Assembly: GCA_029204225.1 (NCBI GenBank)
Contig: CM055111.1
Span: 25,488,404-25,552,403 of the forward strand
Reading direction: 5' to 3'
DNA from: Diphasiastrum complanatum
Taxonomy: Eukaryota; Streptophyta; Lycopodiopsida; Lycopodiales; Lycopodiaceae
Length of the DNA: 64,000 nucleotides
Under the pieces are notes generated by a model. That model was not told the origin of the DNA and made no database searches. It worked only from the letters and a program-made list of their open reading frames with translations. Positions 24,040 to 34,085 of the stretch are shown one piece after another (position 1 is the stretch's first letter; every line of letters begins with the position of its first letter). The position numbers and the translations under genes are program-made.

Positions 24040-25303
24040 TTAACTTGCTAGTTTTACAACACTACTTTGCTCCAACCTAAGAATGATCTCCATCATGATG
24101 ATAGATCTCTTTTCAAGTGTTCTAATATGTACAATATGAAGTACAACATAATTGATATAGATAATAGTGCCCATATAGGATGCTTCACTATTTCTTACAT
24201 CAATTTTACATAGAATGGTGAACAAGATACATGTAAAAGAACATAGAATAACAATGAAAGGATTCCTCCATGTATCCACCTTTGAGTTCTCTATAAAACA
24301 GCAGCAAACAAGTTGTAAGTGAAAGTAACCAACAGGTGTTTGCATGCCTCGTCCACATTCCACTATGCCCATAGTGAATGCACCATGTATCTCCATGAAT
24401 GAACCTCCATCACCACCTTGCCTTTGTAGATCTCCAATCCACGAAAGCCCTTGAGTGAATGAATGCCAAAATGATGTGTTCTCTGTTCCATTTGAATGAG
24501 CAAAACCTGAACTTGAAATACTTGAAGTATCTCCACAAGATTTGCATATAACGCTTGATCCTACATTGTCAACAATTTGCCAATTTGCCAACACTAGGAT
24601 GCTAGATCTTGAACTTTGCTCAAAAGTAAACATATTGACCACTTCCATATCTTTTGAGATTTGAATGAATGCATGTACTTGATCATAAAAACCAGCAATG
24701 ATAACTATTCCATCTCCAAGATCCAAAAGATGCAAAACTGTGCAACTAGTTTCATTGAATTTTGACAATTCCAACACATTGACATGACAATGTTCATACA
24801 TGAGATTAAACAAGTAAGGTAGAGTAAAAGGACACTTCCTTGCTGCTCCAAGAACCTTACTTGAACCTTCAAGGACCTGCAAAAACAGATCCAAGATGCT
24901 TTGCCCATGTGGCTCCCCTTTCATGCTTTTGACTAGCTTCCAATTGCTACTTGCCTCTTGGTGTTGATGAAGCAATTCAAGATCAACATCTTGATCTTCC
25001 AATAAAACATCAAGGACTTTGCATTTATAAACATCTTCAGATCTGAACCTCTGAAGAAACTCCCTCTCAAACACATGATTAACATCCCACAAGATCTCAT
25101 CATTGCTTGATTTCAACCTTTCACTATAGTTAGTGAAAACAATGTCACCATCATAAACCAAAAGATAGATTTCTACACTTCTATCCAACATGAAGTAGAG
25201 TAGATGAAGTTGAGTATCAAACCTAATAAAACCAGCCCATTTGAGCTCAAACCAAACCTCAACGAGATCTTCCTTGCCTTGAAGAAATTGCCACTTGAGT
25301 TGC
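24040..25303 (-). other. Unknown 3' coding module (about 420 aa)
   Basis: This is the part of the polyprotein after the RT breakpoint. A second copy lies at about 61565-62829 on the plus strand, about 5-6% diverged over the roughly 450 bp I compared. The comparison shows length differences of 3, 6 and 12 nt, plus one 1-nt deletion in the second copy. The module is acidic in its middle third and Ser/Gly-rich near the CKSCGD motif, and ends in hydrophobic segments. It could be a captured host gene, a highly diverged env-like ORF, or a private ORF of a TR-GAG-like lineage. Confidence 0.8.
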
Positions 25304-28068
25304 TCCATGTAAATATCTTCTTCAAGATCACCATTCAAGAAGGCATTAGTAACATCCATTTGCCACATATCCCAATCATAAAGAGTTGCAAGAGAGATTA
25401 GGATTCGAATAGTTACCATCTTTGCCACGGGTGCAAAGGTCTCATCATAGTCAATACCATATTCTTGAGCATACCCCTTTGCCACCAACCTTGCCTTGTA
25501 CTTGTTGATTGATCCATCTTGATTTGTCTTGATCTTGAAGATCCACTTACAACCAATTGCCTTCTTGTCCTTTGGAAGCTTTACCAACCTCCATGTGTTG
25601 CTTTTGATGAGTGCTTGATGCTCATGATCCATGGCTTGGATCCATTCCTTCTTTTGAATTGCTTCACCTACACAAGTTGGTTCATCAAAAGAGGTAAGAA
25701 AAGCAAAGTTAGAGTTGTCCACCACTTGCTTTCCTTTTTCATCATAGGTTAGCCTTGATGGCTTAGCCCTTTGCCTTTGAGTCTTCCTTGAAGTTTGCTT
25801 TGGAGTGGCTTCTCCATCTTCATCCAAGACATCTTGCACATCATGATGATTAGTAGGCACATCAACATCAACATCAACAACATTGGAAACATTCTCTTCA
25901 TGAAAGATGACATCCCTACTTATGACAACTTTCTTTGTAGAAGGAATGTACACTTTGTAAGCCTTGCTTACTTCACTATAGCCAACAAACACACCCTTCT
26001 TTGATGAAGGATCTTCTTTAGTTCTATCATCAAGTGTGATATTGACAAAACATGTACATCCAAAGATCCTACAATGCTTGACACTCGGCCTTCTACCATA
26101 AAGAACCTCATGAGGAGTTTTACCATCCAAGGAAGCACTTGTCCATCTATTACATAGATAGTTAGCACATGCTAAAGCTTCCCCCCAAAAAGACTTAGCA
26201 AGATTAGCATGTAGTCTCATTGCCTTGGCACATTCACAAAGGGTTCTATTCTTCCTCTCGGCCACTCCATTCTGTTGTGGAGTCCTAGGACTAGACATCT
26301 CCCTCTTAATCCCATGTGCTATACAAAAGTCTTTGAACCTATTTGAGGTGTATTCCCCTCCATTATCAGATCTTAAGCATTTGATCTTTGTATTGAATTG
26401 GTTTTCCATTTCATTCTTGAACTTGACAAATGCAGCAAACACTTCATCCTTACTTTTAAGAAGATAGATCCAAGTATACCTACTAAAGTCATCAATGAAA
26501 GTTGCATACATCTTTGCCCCACCATTGCTAGTTGTACTAGAAGAATGAATATCAGAATGCACAAGTTGAAAAGCTTCTTTAGATCTAGAAGTAGATCTAG
26601 AATAAGCAAGTCTATGAGATTTGGACAAGGCACAATGTTCACAAACACTATTGTTTGCAACAAGACTTTTAGGGAGACCAAGAACAAGCTCTTTCTTTGC
26701 CATTACCTCCAAAGATTTGAAGTTGGGATGGCCCAACCTCTTGTGCCAAACTTCTTGGTTTGTCAATTGCTCCCTAGCCATACATCCTTCATGATTAGAG
26801 ATCACACATGCATCAAGCTTGAAAAGTTTACCATGCCTCCTACCTTGAGCAATCAAGGATCCACATTTACTTATCAAACATGCATCTCCAATGAACTCCA
26901 CATCAAGTCCTTTGTCAATCATTTGACTTACACTAAGCAAATTCTTAGTGATTGAAGGAATGTACAAAACATTTTCAAGATTTGCTTTCCTATTTGTTGA
27001 AAGGGAAATAGGAATAGTGCCTATGCCTTTGATGTCACATTGACCATCATTTGCAGTGTAGATGATGTTACCTTCTCCCTCATAAGACAATAAGGATGTA
27101 AAGTATTCCTTATGTCTTGTCATGTGAGATGAGGCTCCACTATCAATCCACCAAGGATCATTATCATCTATGTTGGCTAACAAACTTGAAGTCATAACAA
27201 GTGATTCACATGTGTTATGTTCTTCCTCATCTATTGTAAGATTTCCTTGCCTCTCTCCTTGCTCTCTTTTCTTCTTATAACATTCATTTGCAAAATGACC
27301 TTTTATCCCACAATAAAAGCACTTGAACTTTGACTTATTGTTCTTAGTAGAAGAGGAAGAGGAAGAGTGATCATCATGATCAAAGTTACCACCTTTGGAC
27401 CATTTCCCTTTGCCTTTACCTTTGCCCTTGAATTTGCCTTTTGTGAAGAAAGCCTCTTCACCTCCACCTTGCAAGGATGCACCATCAAGCTTTGATTGCA
27501 ACCTATGTTCTTCAGCCAATAAGATTTCTTGCAAGTCAACCACACTTGGCAAGACTCTTTGAATGGCAAAACTTTGCACAAGGTTAGCATGTTCATTTAG
27601 CAAACCATTCAACATAACTTGGACTATTTCACCATCTTTTATGTTCTCATCAATGCATGCTAAATCATCACTTAGGGACTTAACTCTCAAGATAAATGCA
27701 TGAGCACTTTCACCCTCTCTTTGCCTACTAGAAAATATTTGTCTCCTTAGGGTCAATACCCTAGATGTGGACTTTGATTCAAAGAGCTTCTTTAAGGCAT
27801 TCCATGCCTCACTTGCACTTTGACACTTTCCAACTTCCTTGAGAAGTTCATTTGTAGCATTCATTTTAATGATATGAAGAGCCCTTTTGGCCTTCTTATC
27901 AAACCTTTGTTGCTCTTGAAGTGTGAGAGGTCTCTCTTCAATTTCTGCAACTATGTCCATGAGTTCATTCAACTCAAGTAAGGACTCCATCCTCACTTTC
28001 CAAGTAGAGTAGTTTGATGAACTCAACCTTTCACTAGACTCTAGCATGATCCCACCATTGGAAGCCAT
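24040..28068 (-). CDS. Copia Gag-protease-integrase-partial RT polyprotein fused to unknown 3' module
   Basis: A single intact 1342-residue frame. Residues 1-240 are copia Gag (UBN2-like, starting MASNGGIMLE and including ESSERLSSSNYSTWKV). A CCHC knuckle, CFYCGIKGHFANEC, lies near 249, and protease WWIDSGASSHMT near 307-320. GAG-pre-integrase WHKRLGHPNF lies near 440, and integrase landmarks are FIDDFSRYTW near 530, RSDNGGEY near 566 and PQQNGVAERKNRTL near 595. The RT N-terminal part runs from TWRLVKLP to TNAFLNGDLEEDIYMEQ near 921. There the copia sequence stops, before the YVDD box. Residues 922-1342 (LKWQFLQGKE to the end) match no copia domain or family I know. They include a CKSCGD motif, a CCCF patch and a likely membrane segment near 1258-1275. 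The start is the conserved Gag methionine shared with the second element. Confidence 0.93.
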   Translation of the reverse strand: MASNGGIMLESSERLSSSNYSTWKVRMESLLELNELMDIVAEIEERPLTLQEQQRFDKKAKRALHIIKMNATNELLKEVGKCQSASEAWNALKKLFESKSTSRVLTLRRQIFSSRQREGESAHAFILRVKSLSDDLACIDENIKDGEIVQVMLNGLLNEHANLVQSFAIQRVLPSVVDLQEILLAEEHRLQSKLDGASLQGGGEEAFFTKGKFKGKGKGKGKWSKGGNFDHDDHSSSSSSTKNNKSKFKCFYCGIKGHFANECYKKKREQGERQGNLTIDEEEHNTCESLVMTSSLLANIDDNDPWWIDSGASSHMTRHKEYFTSLLSYEGEGNIIYTANDGQCDIKGIGTIPISLSTNRKANLENVLYIPSITKNLLSVSQMIDKGLDVEFIGDACLISKCGSLIAQGRRHGKLFKLDACVISNHEGCMAREQLTNQEVWHKRLGHPNFKSLEVMAKKELVLGLPKSLVANNSVCEHCALSKSHRLAYSRSTSRSKEAFQLVHSDIHSSSTTSNGGAKMYATFIDDFSRYTWIYLLKSKDEVFAAFVKFKNEMENQFNTKIKCLRSDNGGEYTSNRFKDFCIAHGIKREMSSPRTPQQNGVAERKNRTLCECAKAMRLHANLAKSFWGEALACANYLCNRWTSASLDGKTPHEVLYGRRPSVKHCRIFGCTCFVNITLDDRTKEDPSSKKGVFVGYSEVSKAYKVYIPSTKKVVISRDVIFHEENVSNVVDVDVDVPTNHHDVQDVLDEDGEATPKQTSRKTQRQRAKPSRLTYDEKGKQVVDNSNFAFLTSFDEPTCVGEAIQKKEWIQAMDHEHQALIKSNTWRLVKLPKDKKAIGCKWIFKIKTNQDGSINKYKARLVAKGYAQEYGIDYDETFAPVAKMVTIRILISLATLYDWDMWQMDVTNAFLNGDLEEDIYMEQLKWQFLQGKEDLVEVWFELKWAGFIRFDTQLHLLYFMLDRSVEIYLLVYDGDIVFTNYSERLKSSNDEILWDVNHVFEREFLQRFRSEDVYKCKVLDVLLEDQDVDLELLHQHQEASSNWKLVKSMKGEPHGQSILDLFLQVLEGSSKVLGAARKCPFTLPYLFNLMYEHCHVNVLELSKFNETSCTVLHLLDLGDGIVIIAGFYDQVHAFIQISKDMEVVNMFTFEQSSRSSILVLANWQIVDNVGSSVICKSCGDTSSISSSGFAHSNGTENTSFWHSFTQGLSWIGDLQRQGGDGGSFMEIHGAFTMGIVECGRGMQTPVGYFHLQLVCCCFIENSKVDTWRNPFIVILCSFTCILFTILCKIDVRNSEASYMGTIIYINYVVLHIVHIRTLEKRSIIMMEIILRLEQSSVVKLAS

Positions 28069-29228
28069 GATTCTAATGTTTCTTCAACTTTTAGGTTCTG
28101 TCCTAAAGCACTTAGCACTCACTTTTCTCTCAACAAATGATAGATAAAGAGATCTATGAAGATTTAGGACCCTAAAACACTTCTATCTTGAACCTAGATG
28201 GTTTCCAAGCATAGAAAGGAAGATTGAAACACATGCAACACTTTGCACACACTAAGAATGGATTACAAAATCAAACCAACCTGAACACACTCTTGCTTAA
28301 GCTCTCAAACTTTCCAGCAAGTGACCAAATCAAGTTATGGTGTGAAGAGTTACTTGCATTCTTAGAAAATACCCAAAACTAGGATGCCAAGATTACCTAG
28401 TAATGAACAAACTTGATCAACATATGATCAACACACTAAGATATTGATTCAACCTGTAAAACCACATGTAAACCACACTTCTAAAAGTTTATAAACTCCA
28501 GCAAGTGATAAATACAAGATTTAGAGGTGAATGAATGAGCACACTTAGTGAATCACAAGACTAGCTTCACTATCTTGTCAAATCTTGGTGTTTAGATGTA
28601 GATCTAAGATCACTTCACATGAGAATGTTCCTCAACCTGTTAAGAACCTGAAAACACACTTGCATAATGGTTAACACCTTCCAGCAAATGCTCCAATCAA
28701 ATTACATAAGGAGAGTTACTTACATGCTCAACAAAGTACACCAAAATTTATGCCAAAATTGATGACAATCTTTACAATATGCTCTTCACAATGGAGCTTA
28801 CAATATGTTCACCCAAAAAAGGGGATCTTTCATCCAAATGGGAGCTTTGCTCAGCCTTTAGGAGAATTACAACTCACTCAAAAGAGCATTTGTCATCCAC
28901 TTAAGGAGAAGTTTCATCCACTTAAGGAGAGTGTTCATCCAAGAATGGAGATTGTCAACAATAGGATTGAAAAGAACATTGTTAGTATTGAATATGCACA
29001 AGCCTCACAATCACAAATGATTAGGTGTTATGATCTGAACCAAAATAGTTTCTTTTCAGCCTCTGATCTTCAATAGACTTGAAATATGCTTTTGATCCAC
29101 AAGTTCAACTCACAAAACAAAGGTTAGTAAGATTTGATCAACAAAGCAATGCAAAATCATGCTAGAACTTGATCAAACATCCAAATATCACCAAAAATGG
29201 AATACTTACTGTAAATAGAAGCCAACCA
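28069..29228 (-). other. Long untranslated leader of the young copia element
   Basis: About 1.16 kb between the PBS and the Gag start, with no long minus-strand frame. It contains a short tandem repeat built on a 20-bp unit with CACTTAAGGAGA at about 28895-28965. It is collinear with 58265-59262 of the related element. Confidence 0.8.
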
Positions 29229-29240
29229 GCTCTGATACCA
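29229..29240 (-). promoter_or_regulatory. Primer binding site (tRNA-iMet type)
   Basis: On the minus strand TGGTATCAGAGC immediately follows the 5' LTR. This is the standard plant copia PBS, complementary to the 3' end of initiator methionine tRNA. Confidence 0.93.
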
Positions 29241-29894
29241 TGTGAAAAATACAGATCCTAAGTGGATCTAAACTCCAAGATCATTGGCTTGAATGCTTGC
29301 ACTCCAAACTACATAAGCTAGGAATTGGCAACACATTCTATGCTACCTAGAATGCAAAGAACTTGATCAAAAAGCATTTATCACAAATGGAAACTTCCAT
29401 AAACATCAAGTGCGGCCCAAAATAGCATTATACAGTCCATAATACATCAGCCTACCACTTTTGGAAAGCACCTAAGATCATACACAATAGCTTGAAGACA
29501 ATACACACAACAATGCTCTCAATGGAGGAAGAAACAATGACAATGATCTATTGATCTCAATGAAGCATACAAAAGGTTTCTCCAACCTGTTCTCCACGAA
29601 TTTCAGCCTAATATAGGTGAGAGAGATGACTCTCTCTCCTCTCTCTAGAACTTAGGACCCAATTTTAGGACACCAGTAACCTAAAATAGCCAATTTTGGC
29701 CTATATGTCCAAATAACATGATTTTAGTGTCATTTAGAAGGTCCCGAAGTTTGAGACTTCTTCAACATGAAATATATACTAGAATAAAAGTATCTAGGTC
29801 TCTTTCACACGTGTGAAAGGTTAGATCCAAAACTATGTACAAAAATTGCCAATTTAGGCCTCAAACTAGCTAGGAAATGTTGACAATTTTCACA
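29241..29894 (-). repeat. LTR (5' LTR relative to element)
   Basis: A 654-bp LTR matching 23373-24026. The 18-bp CACACGTGTG-centred palindrome lies at 29802-29819. Confidence 0.96.
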
Positions 29895-29899
29895 ATGTC
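29895..29899. other. Target-site duplication, right copy (ATGTC)
   Basis: A perfect match to 23368-23372. Confidence 0.95.
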
Positions 29900-31330
29900 T
29901 CATACCTTCAAGAACATATCCTTCATGTTGTAGCATGTAGATGTCTTTTTCGATGACTCTGTTAAGATAAGTTGTATGTATATCGAGTTGAATCCAAAAA
30001 CTCGGAGGTTCTTCAATGAAGGCTTAGATCCTGTCCAAACCTCATGTGGTGTTTTGCTTGAGAGGCCTTGGTCGAACATCTATTCTAGATGTAAGCTACA
30101 GTGGAGGTAGTTTCAGCCCATAAGCTCTTTGGCAAAGATGTGTGCGCTAGCATGCATTTGGCTAACTCGACCAGAGTACGAGTACTCCTCTTGGCTAAGC
30201 CGTTTGATTGAGGTGAATAGGGAGTGATAAACTGTTGTTCAATGCCTTGGCTCTGGCAGCACTCGTTGAATTCGGTAGAGATATACTCTCCACCATTGTC
30301 GGACCTCATGGCTTTGATTGTTTTGCCAATTTCTTTCTCTGCATGCTCCTTGAAGTTTTTGAAGCAATCAAAAGCTTATGATTTCTTCTTACTAAAGTAC
30401 ACCAATGTGCATTGGATATACAGTAGCCTTGGAATAAAGTATTCCTTAGTTAAGGAAGGGACTCAGCTCAACTGCATACAAGCCATCATCTTGTGTGTTA
30501 TTGTCGCCCAGGTGAACATATCTCTTGGTACTGTAAGGCGTATAGGACTTGAAACAACTGATATAGTTGATCATGTGTTGTGTGGCTCCAGAATCTAAAA
30601 ATCATGGGCTGTCGTTTGATGATTCTTGATGGCTAGTCATGAATGCATCATGATCCACTTCTTGATTGGGTTGTGGTACTTCTACAACTGCATTTGCCAC
30701 TTGATTTGATTGTGCTTTGTTGTTGTTCTTGGCTTGTAGTATGCGGCAATCTCGTGGTTGGTTTGCTTGTAGTATCTACAGAATAACTTATTCCTTGTCG
30801 GCGGGTTTGACTGCTCTTGACATTGTGTCAGCTTCTAGCTTTGTTTTGGTTGCTTCAGGCCTTTCTTCTTCTGCTTAGTCTAGCCTTTGTTGGTGTATAA
30901 GGTGTGAGAGTCAGCAGTCGAGAAATTGGAGGGTTCATTCCTTCTAGTGTCTTCCCACAGCAACATTGTGATGACTCTTGAAAGAGTCAGCTCTGGGTGC
31001 GTCATGTTGATTATCACCCAGCTGTCGTATGAGGTTGACAAGCTTGAAAGTATTAGCGCAAGCATCTTCTGCCTCTACTTCTCTATTAGCGCCTATTCTT
31101 CCTCTATTAGCAGCTAATCAGCCCTTGTGTGCTGCGATTCTACTTGACAGAGATTCTGCCAAACAACGGGTCTGCTTGGTAACAGGTCTGCTATGGCTTC
31201 TAGCGACTGTCTGGTTGTAGTACAATGTTAGTGTGTCTCGCTTGTTAGTGGCACACCTACAACCTGATTTGAATCCTTGATTGACAATGGTAGCTCATCT
31301 TGGATATAGGATCTGTCAGGAACTTGATTT
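29895..31330 (-). pseudogene. Old copia element, Gag to RT-start half (split by nested insertion)
   Basis: Minus-strand order: Gag-like SSLSTSYDSWVIINMTHPE (about 31065-30880), a degraded zinc knuckle, a protease relic near 30600, integrase VYFSKKKS, then MRSDNGGEYISTEFNECC and SLPKSLWAETTSTVAYI. The sequence then jumps from the integrase tail SLKNLRVFGF (about 30010) to an RT segment with EKDIYMLQ and GYVLEG near the breakpoint. The middle of integrase-RT is missing, and so is the GAG-pre-integrase region near 30430. It continues in the 22440-23372 half. Confidence 0.85.
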
Positions 31331-31489
31331 CCTACTTTCTATAGACTGTTTCAGTTCTTTCATTGTTCTTACAAACTACAAATTATTACTAACTATTCTA
31401 CTCAAGAAATAGAGAATTAAACTAAATCTACTCCTACTGAAATCACAGAATCAACACAACAATCTCAAAACTGGAATCAAATAACCTAC

Positions 31490-31765
31490 AAAGTGCTTCT
31501 TACAACTGTCACTCCACAGTTGTAAGAAGAACTCCTTAGGGAGCCAGAAACCGGGAAACATCAGAATTCAGTGGAATGGTGGATCAATCTCCAAGTCCTG
31601 CACATCTACTTGATGCTAGCACAAATGAGAATCCTACAAAAGTGCTTATTACAACTGTCACTCAACAGTTGTAACAAGAACTCTTCAGAGAGCCAAAACT
31701 AGGAAACATCATAAATCAATGGAATAGTAGATCAATTTCCAAGTCTTGCACGTCTATCTAATGCT
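31490..31765. repeat. Two tandem units (about 130 bp, 148-bp period), each with a hairpin
   Basis: 31491-31618 and 31639-31765 are about 85% similar. The first holds a perfect 14-bp inverted repeat (arms 31496-31509 and 31516-31529, 6-nt loop). The second holds the same hairpin with one mismatched pair (31644-31657 and 31664-31677). Placement beside the copia Gag end suggests LTR or leader sequence of that family. Confidence 0.8.
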
Positions 31766-32317
31766 AATTTCAAACCAATCCTTAAGAGATGAAAACAATA
31801 ACAAGCACATTCATACAAGATTTCGTTCTAGATTTGGTCATTATGAATTTCTAGTATTGCCATTTGGATTAACGAATGCTCCAGCAACATTCCAGCAAAT
31901 GATGAATGATTTATTTCGTTATTATTTGGGAAAGTTTGTGGTTGTATTCTTAGACGACATTCTCGTTTACAATTAATCCTTGGTGGAACATGTAGAACAC
32001 TTAAAAATGGTCTTGATGAAGCTTTGTCGGGAGTTACTCTACGCTAAAGAGTCCAATTGTGAATTCTTTAAGCAAGAGTTGCTTTATCTCGGTCATAAGA
32101 TCACAGTAAAGGGGATCAAGATTGACGAGGATAAAATCAAGATTGTCATTGAGTGGCCAATTCCGGGAACTGTGAGGCAAGTAAAGTCTTTTTTAGGTTT
32201 TACACTTTTCTTCAAGAGATATATTGAGGATTATGCTAAATTAGTAGCACCACTTAATAATCTGACAAAAGGAATTGTTAATAAAAAGAAAAGAGGGAAT
32301 CAACCTAGTCCGTGTTA
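31766..32317 (+). pseudogene. Ty3/gypsy reverse transcriptase remnant
   Basis: Frame 31746-31976 contains [20 protein letters not shown] and the catalytic [10 protein letters not shown]. After a stop, 31980-32318 continues with HVEHLKMVLMKL, YLGHKITVKGIKID and VKSFLGFTLFFKRYI. The RT N-terminal part and everything upstream (Gag, protease) are absent. Confidence 0.88.
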
Positions 32318-32905
32318 GAATTTAACAATTTATACATGGTTTTTGATGTATATTAGACATCTATGTGGATCCACACGTGTGAAATGGCACTTGTAATATT
32401 CAGATCCATTTTGATTAGCTTTCATTTGAGTCTAATATGACATCTCCTAAATTATAGGAGTTAGGTCCTAGATTATAGGAATCTAGAAGGTCAACACAAA
32501 CCACCAATGGATGATGTGGCAAACGTGATAGATCTTATCCAAAGTGGATATGGATGAGTACAATGAGCTATCCCACATGTGCTGGATGCAGCTTAGAGAG
32601 AGATTATGATGATTTTGTACTTGATCCATGATGGATCCATTATTGAGCTAATTATGAGAAGCAATCTTGGAGTTTACACTCTCTTAAACACTTTCTTTGT
32701 GGATGAATGCTAAGTAAATGTTTAGTAAACAATTTCTCTGTTATCCAGCCATACAATAGTTGTACTTCACATGTGTGAAGCCGTGGGTCATCATTTTTTT
32801 ATTGTTCTTGCTTGGAAACACAAAGATTGTCAAGTAGAAGCTAGATTTGGAAGCTAGTCTTGATATAGATCAAGATCCCAAGCTACCAATCACTCTTTGT
32901 GATCA
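32318..32905. repeat. Non-coding insert in place of gypsy RNase H, LTR-like
   Basis: Starts near TGTTAGAATTTAAC and carries CACACGTGTG at 32372-32381. A block with CTTCACATGTGTGAAGCC followed by a TTGTTCTTGCTTG block resembles the 53490-53560 region. The flanking gypsy frame resumes at RDSSNQVADALSR, so about 110 residues of RNase H are missing. It may be a solo LTR of another family plus a deletion. Confidence 0.55.
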
Positions 32906-34070
32906 TTTGTAGAGATCCGTTACATAAGAGATAGCTCTAATCAAGTTGCAGATGCTCTTAGTCGGATCGGTGAACTGAACGAGTTGTCATTCACCCAGAT
33001 TTTTACGGATCTATATCTTTCGCTGAGAGGAAAATATGAATCAGATTCCCATTTTGGTCACATTTGGAACATTGTTCAGACCGAAAAAAATGTGGACAGT
33101 GTTGAGTCAGAAACACAGGGGACTCAACTAACTAAGAAAGATAAAAAGATTGTGGAACTATTCACCATTTGAGATGGATTACTATTTCGGAATGAGAAAG
33201 TTTGCGTACATGGTGATGATGAGCTCAAATGGAAGATTTTGTTTGAATGTCATGACATACCCTGTGCAGGACATCCCGGTATACACATGACTCTGGACTT
33301 AGTTAAGAGGAAATTTTATTGGCCAAAGCTCAAGTCATATGTCGAGTCATATGTTGTTAAATGCAAGCCCTGTCAACTAGCAAAGGATGAACGCCATAAG
33401 GCTGGTGGTTTGTTGCATCTGTTAGATATCCCATATAAGAAATGGGAAAGCATATCTATGGATTTTGTAGTTGGACTTCCAAAGACCCAACGACAAAATG
33501 ATTCTATTTGGGTTGTAGTGGATCGGTTAACTAAGTTAGCTGCATTCATACCAATCAAGTCAACTATAAAGGCTTATGATTTAACCAAGATCTTTGTTGA
33601 AAGATTATTTCGGTTGTATGGTCGGCCAAGTGACATTGTTAGTGATAGAGATCCTAAGTTCACAGGTCACTTTTGGTCAGCAGTATTCCATAAACTGGAA
33701 ACTTCTCTGAGTTTAAGTTCTTCTGATCATCCTGAATTAGATGGACAGACAGAAAGGACTAATCAAACTATGGAAGATATTTTGAGGAGGTATGTTTTTC
33801 ACAGGCAATCTCATTGGGAAGATTATGTCCCACTAGTTGAGTTTGCATGTAATAGTAGAAAACATTCAGCTATAGGTTACAGTCCTTTTATGCTTATGTA
33901 CAGTTTTCAACCTAGATCTCCAATAAATGTTGAGACGAAGTCTATTAAGATCAAGAAGGTTGCTGATTTTTTGCATGATATGCAAGAAATATTGCAAATG
34001 GCTAAGGATAGTATCCGAAGTGCCAAGGATAGAGCTAAACACTATACCGATCTTAAGAGATACTTGTAAA
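32906..34070 (+). pseudogene. Ty3/gypsy RNase H tail and integrase
   Basis: Starts with the RNase H end VADALSRIG. A 276-codon frame at 33239-34069 then gives the HHCC zinc domain (GHPGIHMTLDLVKRKFYWPK, then CKPCQ) and the integrase core. Core motifs are MDFVVGLPKTQ, VVVDRLTKLAAFIP, DIVSDRDPKFTG and DGQTERTNQTMEDILRRY. One stop lies at 33172. The core is nearly intact. Confidence 0.9.
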
Positions 34071-34072
34071 CC

Positions 34073-34085
34073 TGGCTCTGATACC
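34073..34085 (-). other. PBS-like fragment inside gypsy coding sequence
   Basis: TGGCTCTGATACC is the reverse complement of the initiator-Met-type PBS core GGTATCAGAGCC. It lies exactly where the integrase frame breaks between the segment ending DLKRYL and the segment starting VAYELDLQEKL, where the usual linking segment is missing. Confidence 0.6.

Larger units (their letters stand above)
23373..29894 (-). mobile_element. Young, structurally complete chimeric Ty1/copia retrotransposon
   Basis: The 6522-bp element has two 654-bp LTRs that look identical throughout my base-by-base reading, a 5-bp ATGTC duplication, an initiator-Met-type PBS, a polypurine tract and one 1342-codon ORF, all in minus orientation. 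Matching LTRs indicate very recent insertion. The ORF lacks the RT catalytic core and RNase H and instead ends in an unrecognised module. The element is therefore predicted to be non-autonomous and to rely on RT supplied by a relative. It is nested in the RT of an older copia element. Confidence 0.93.

Noticed and set aside
24040-25303. The unknown module as a simply diverged RT-RNase H
   Set aside because: No YVDD, no RNase H signature and no copia order is visible, and the joint is abrupt; a structure search would still be needed to exclude it fully.
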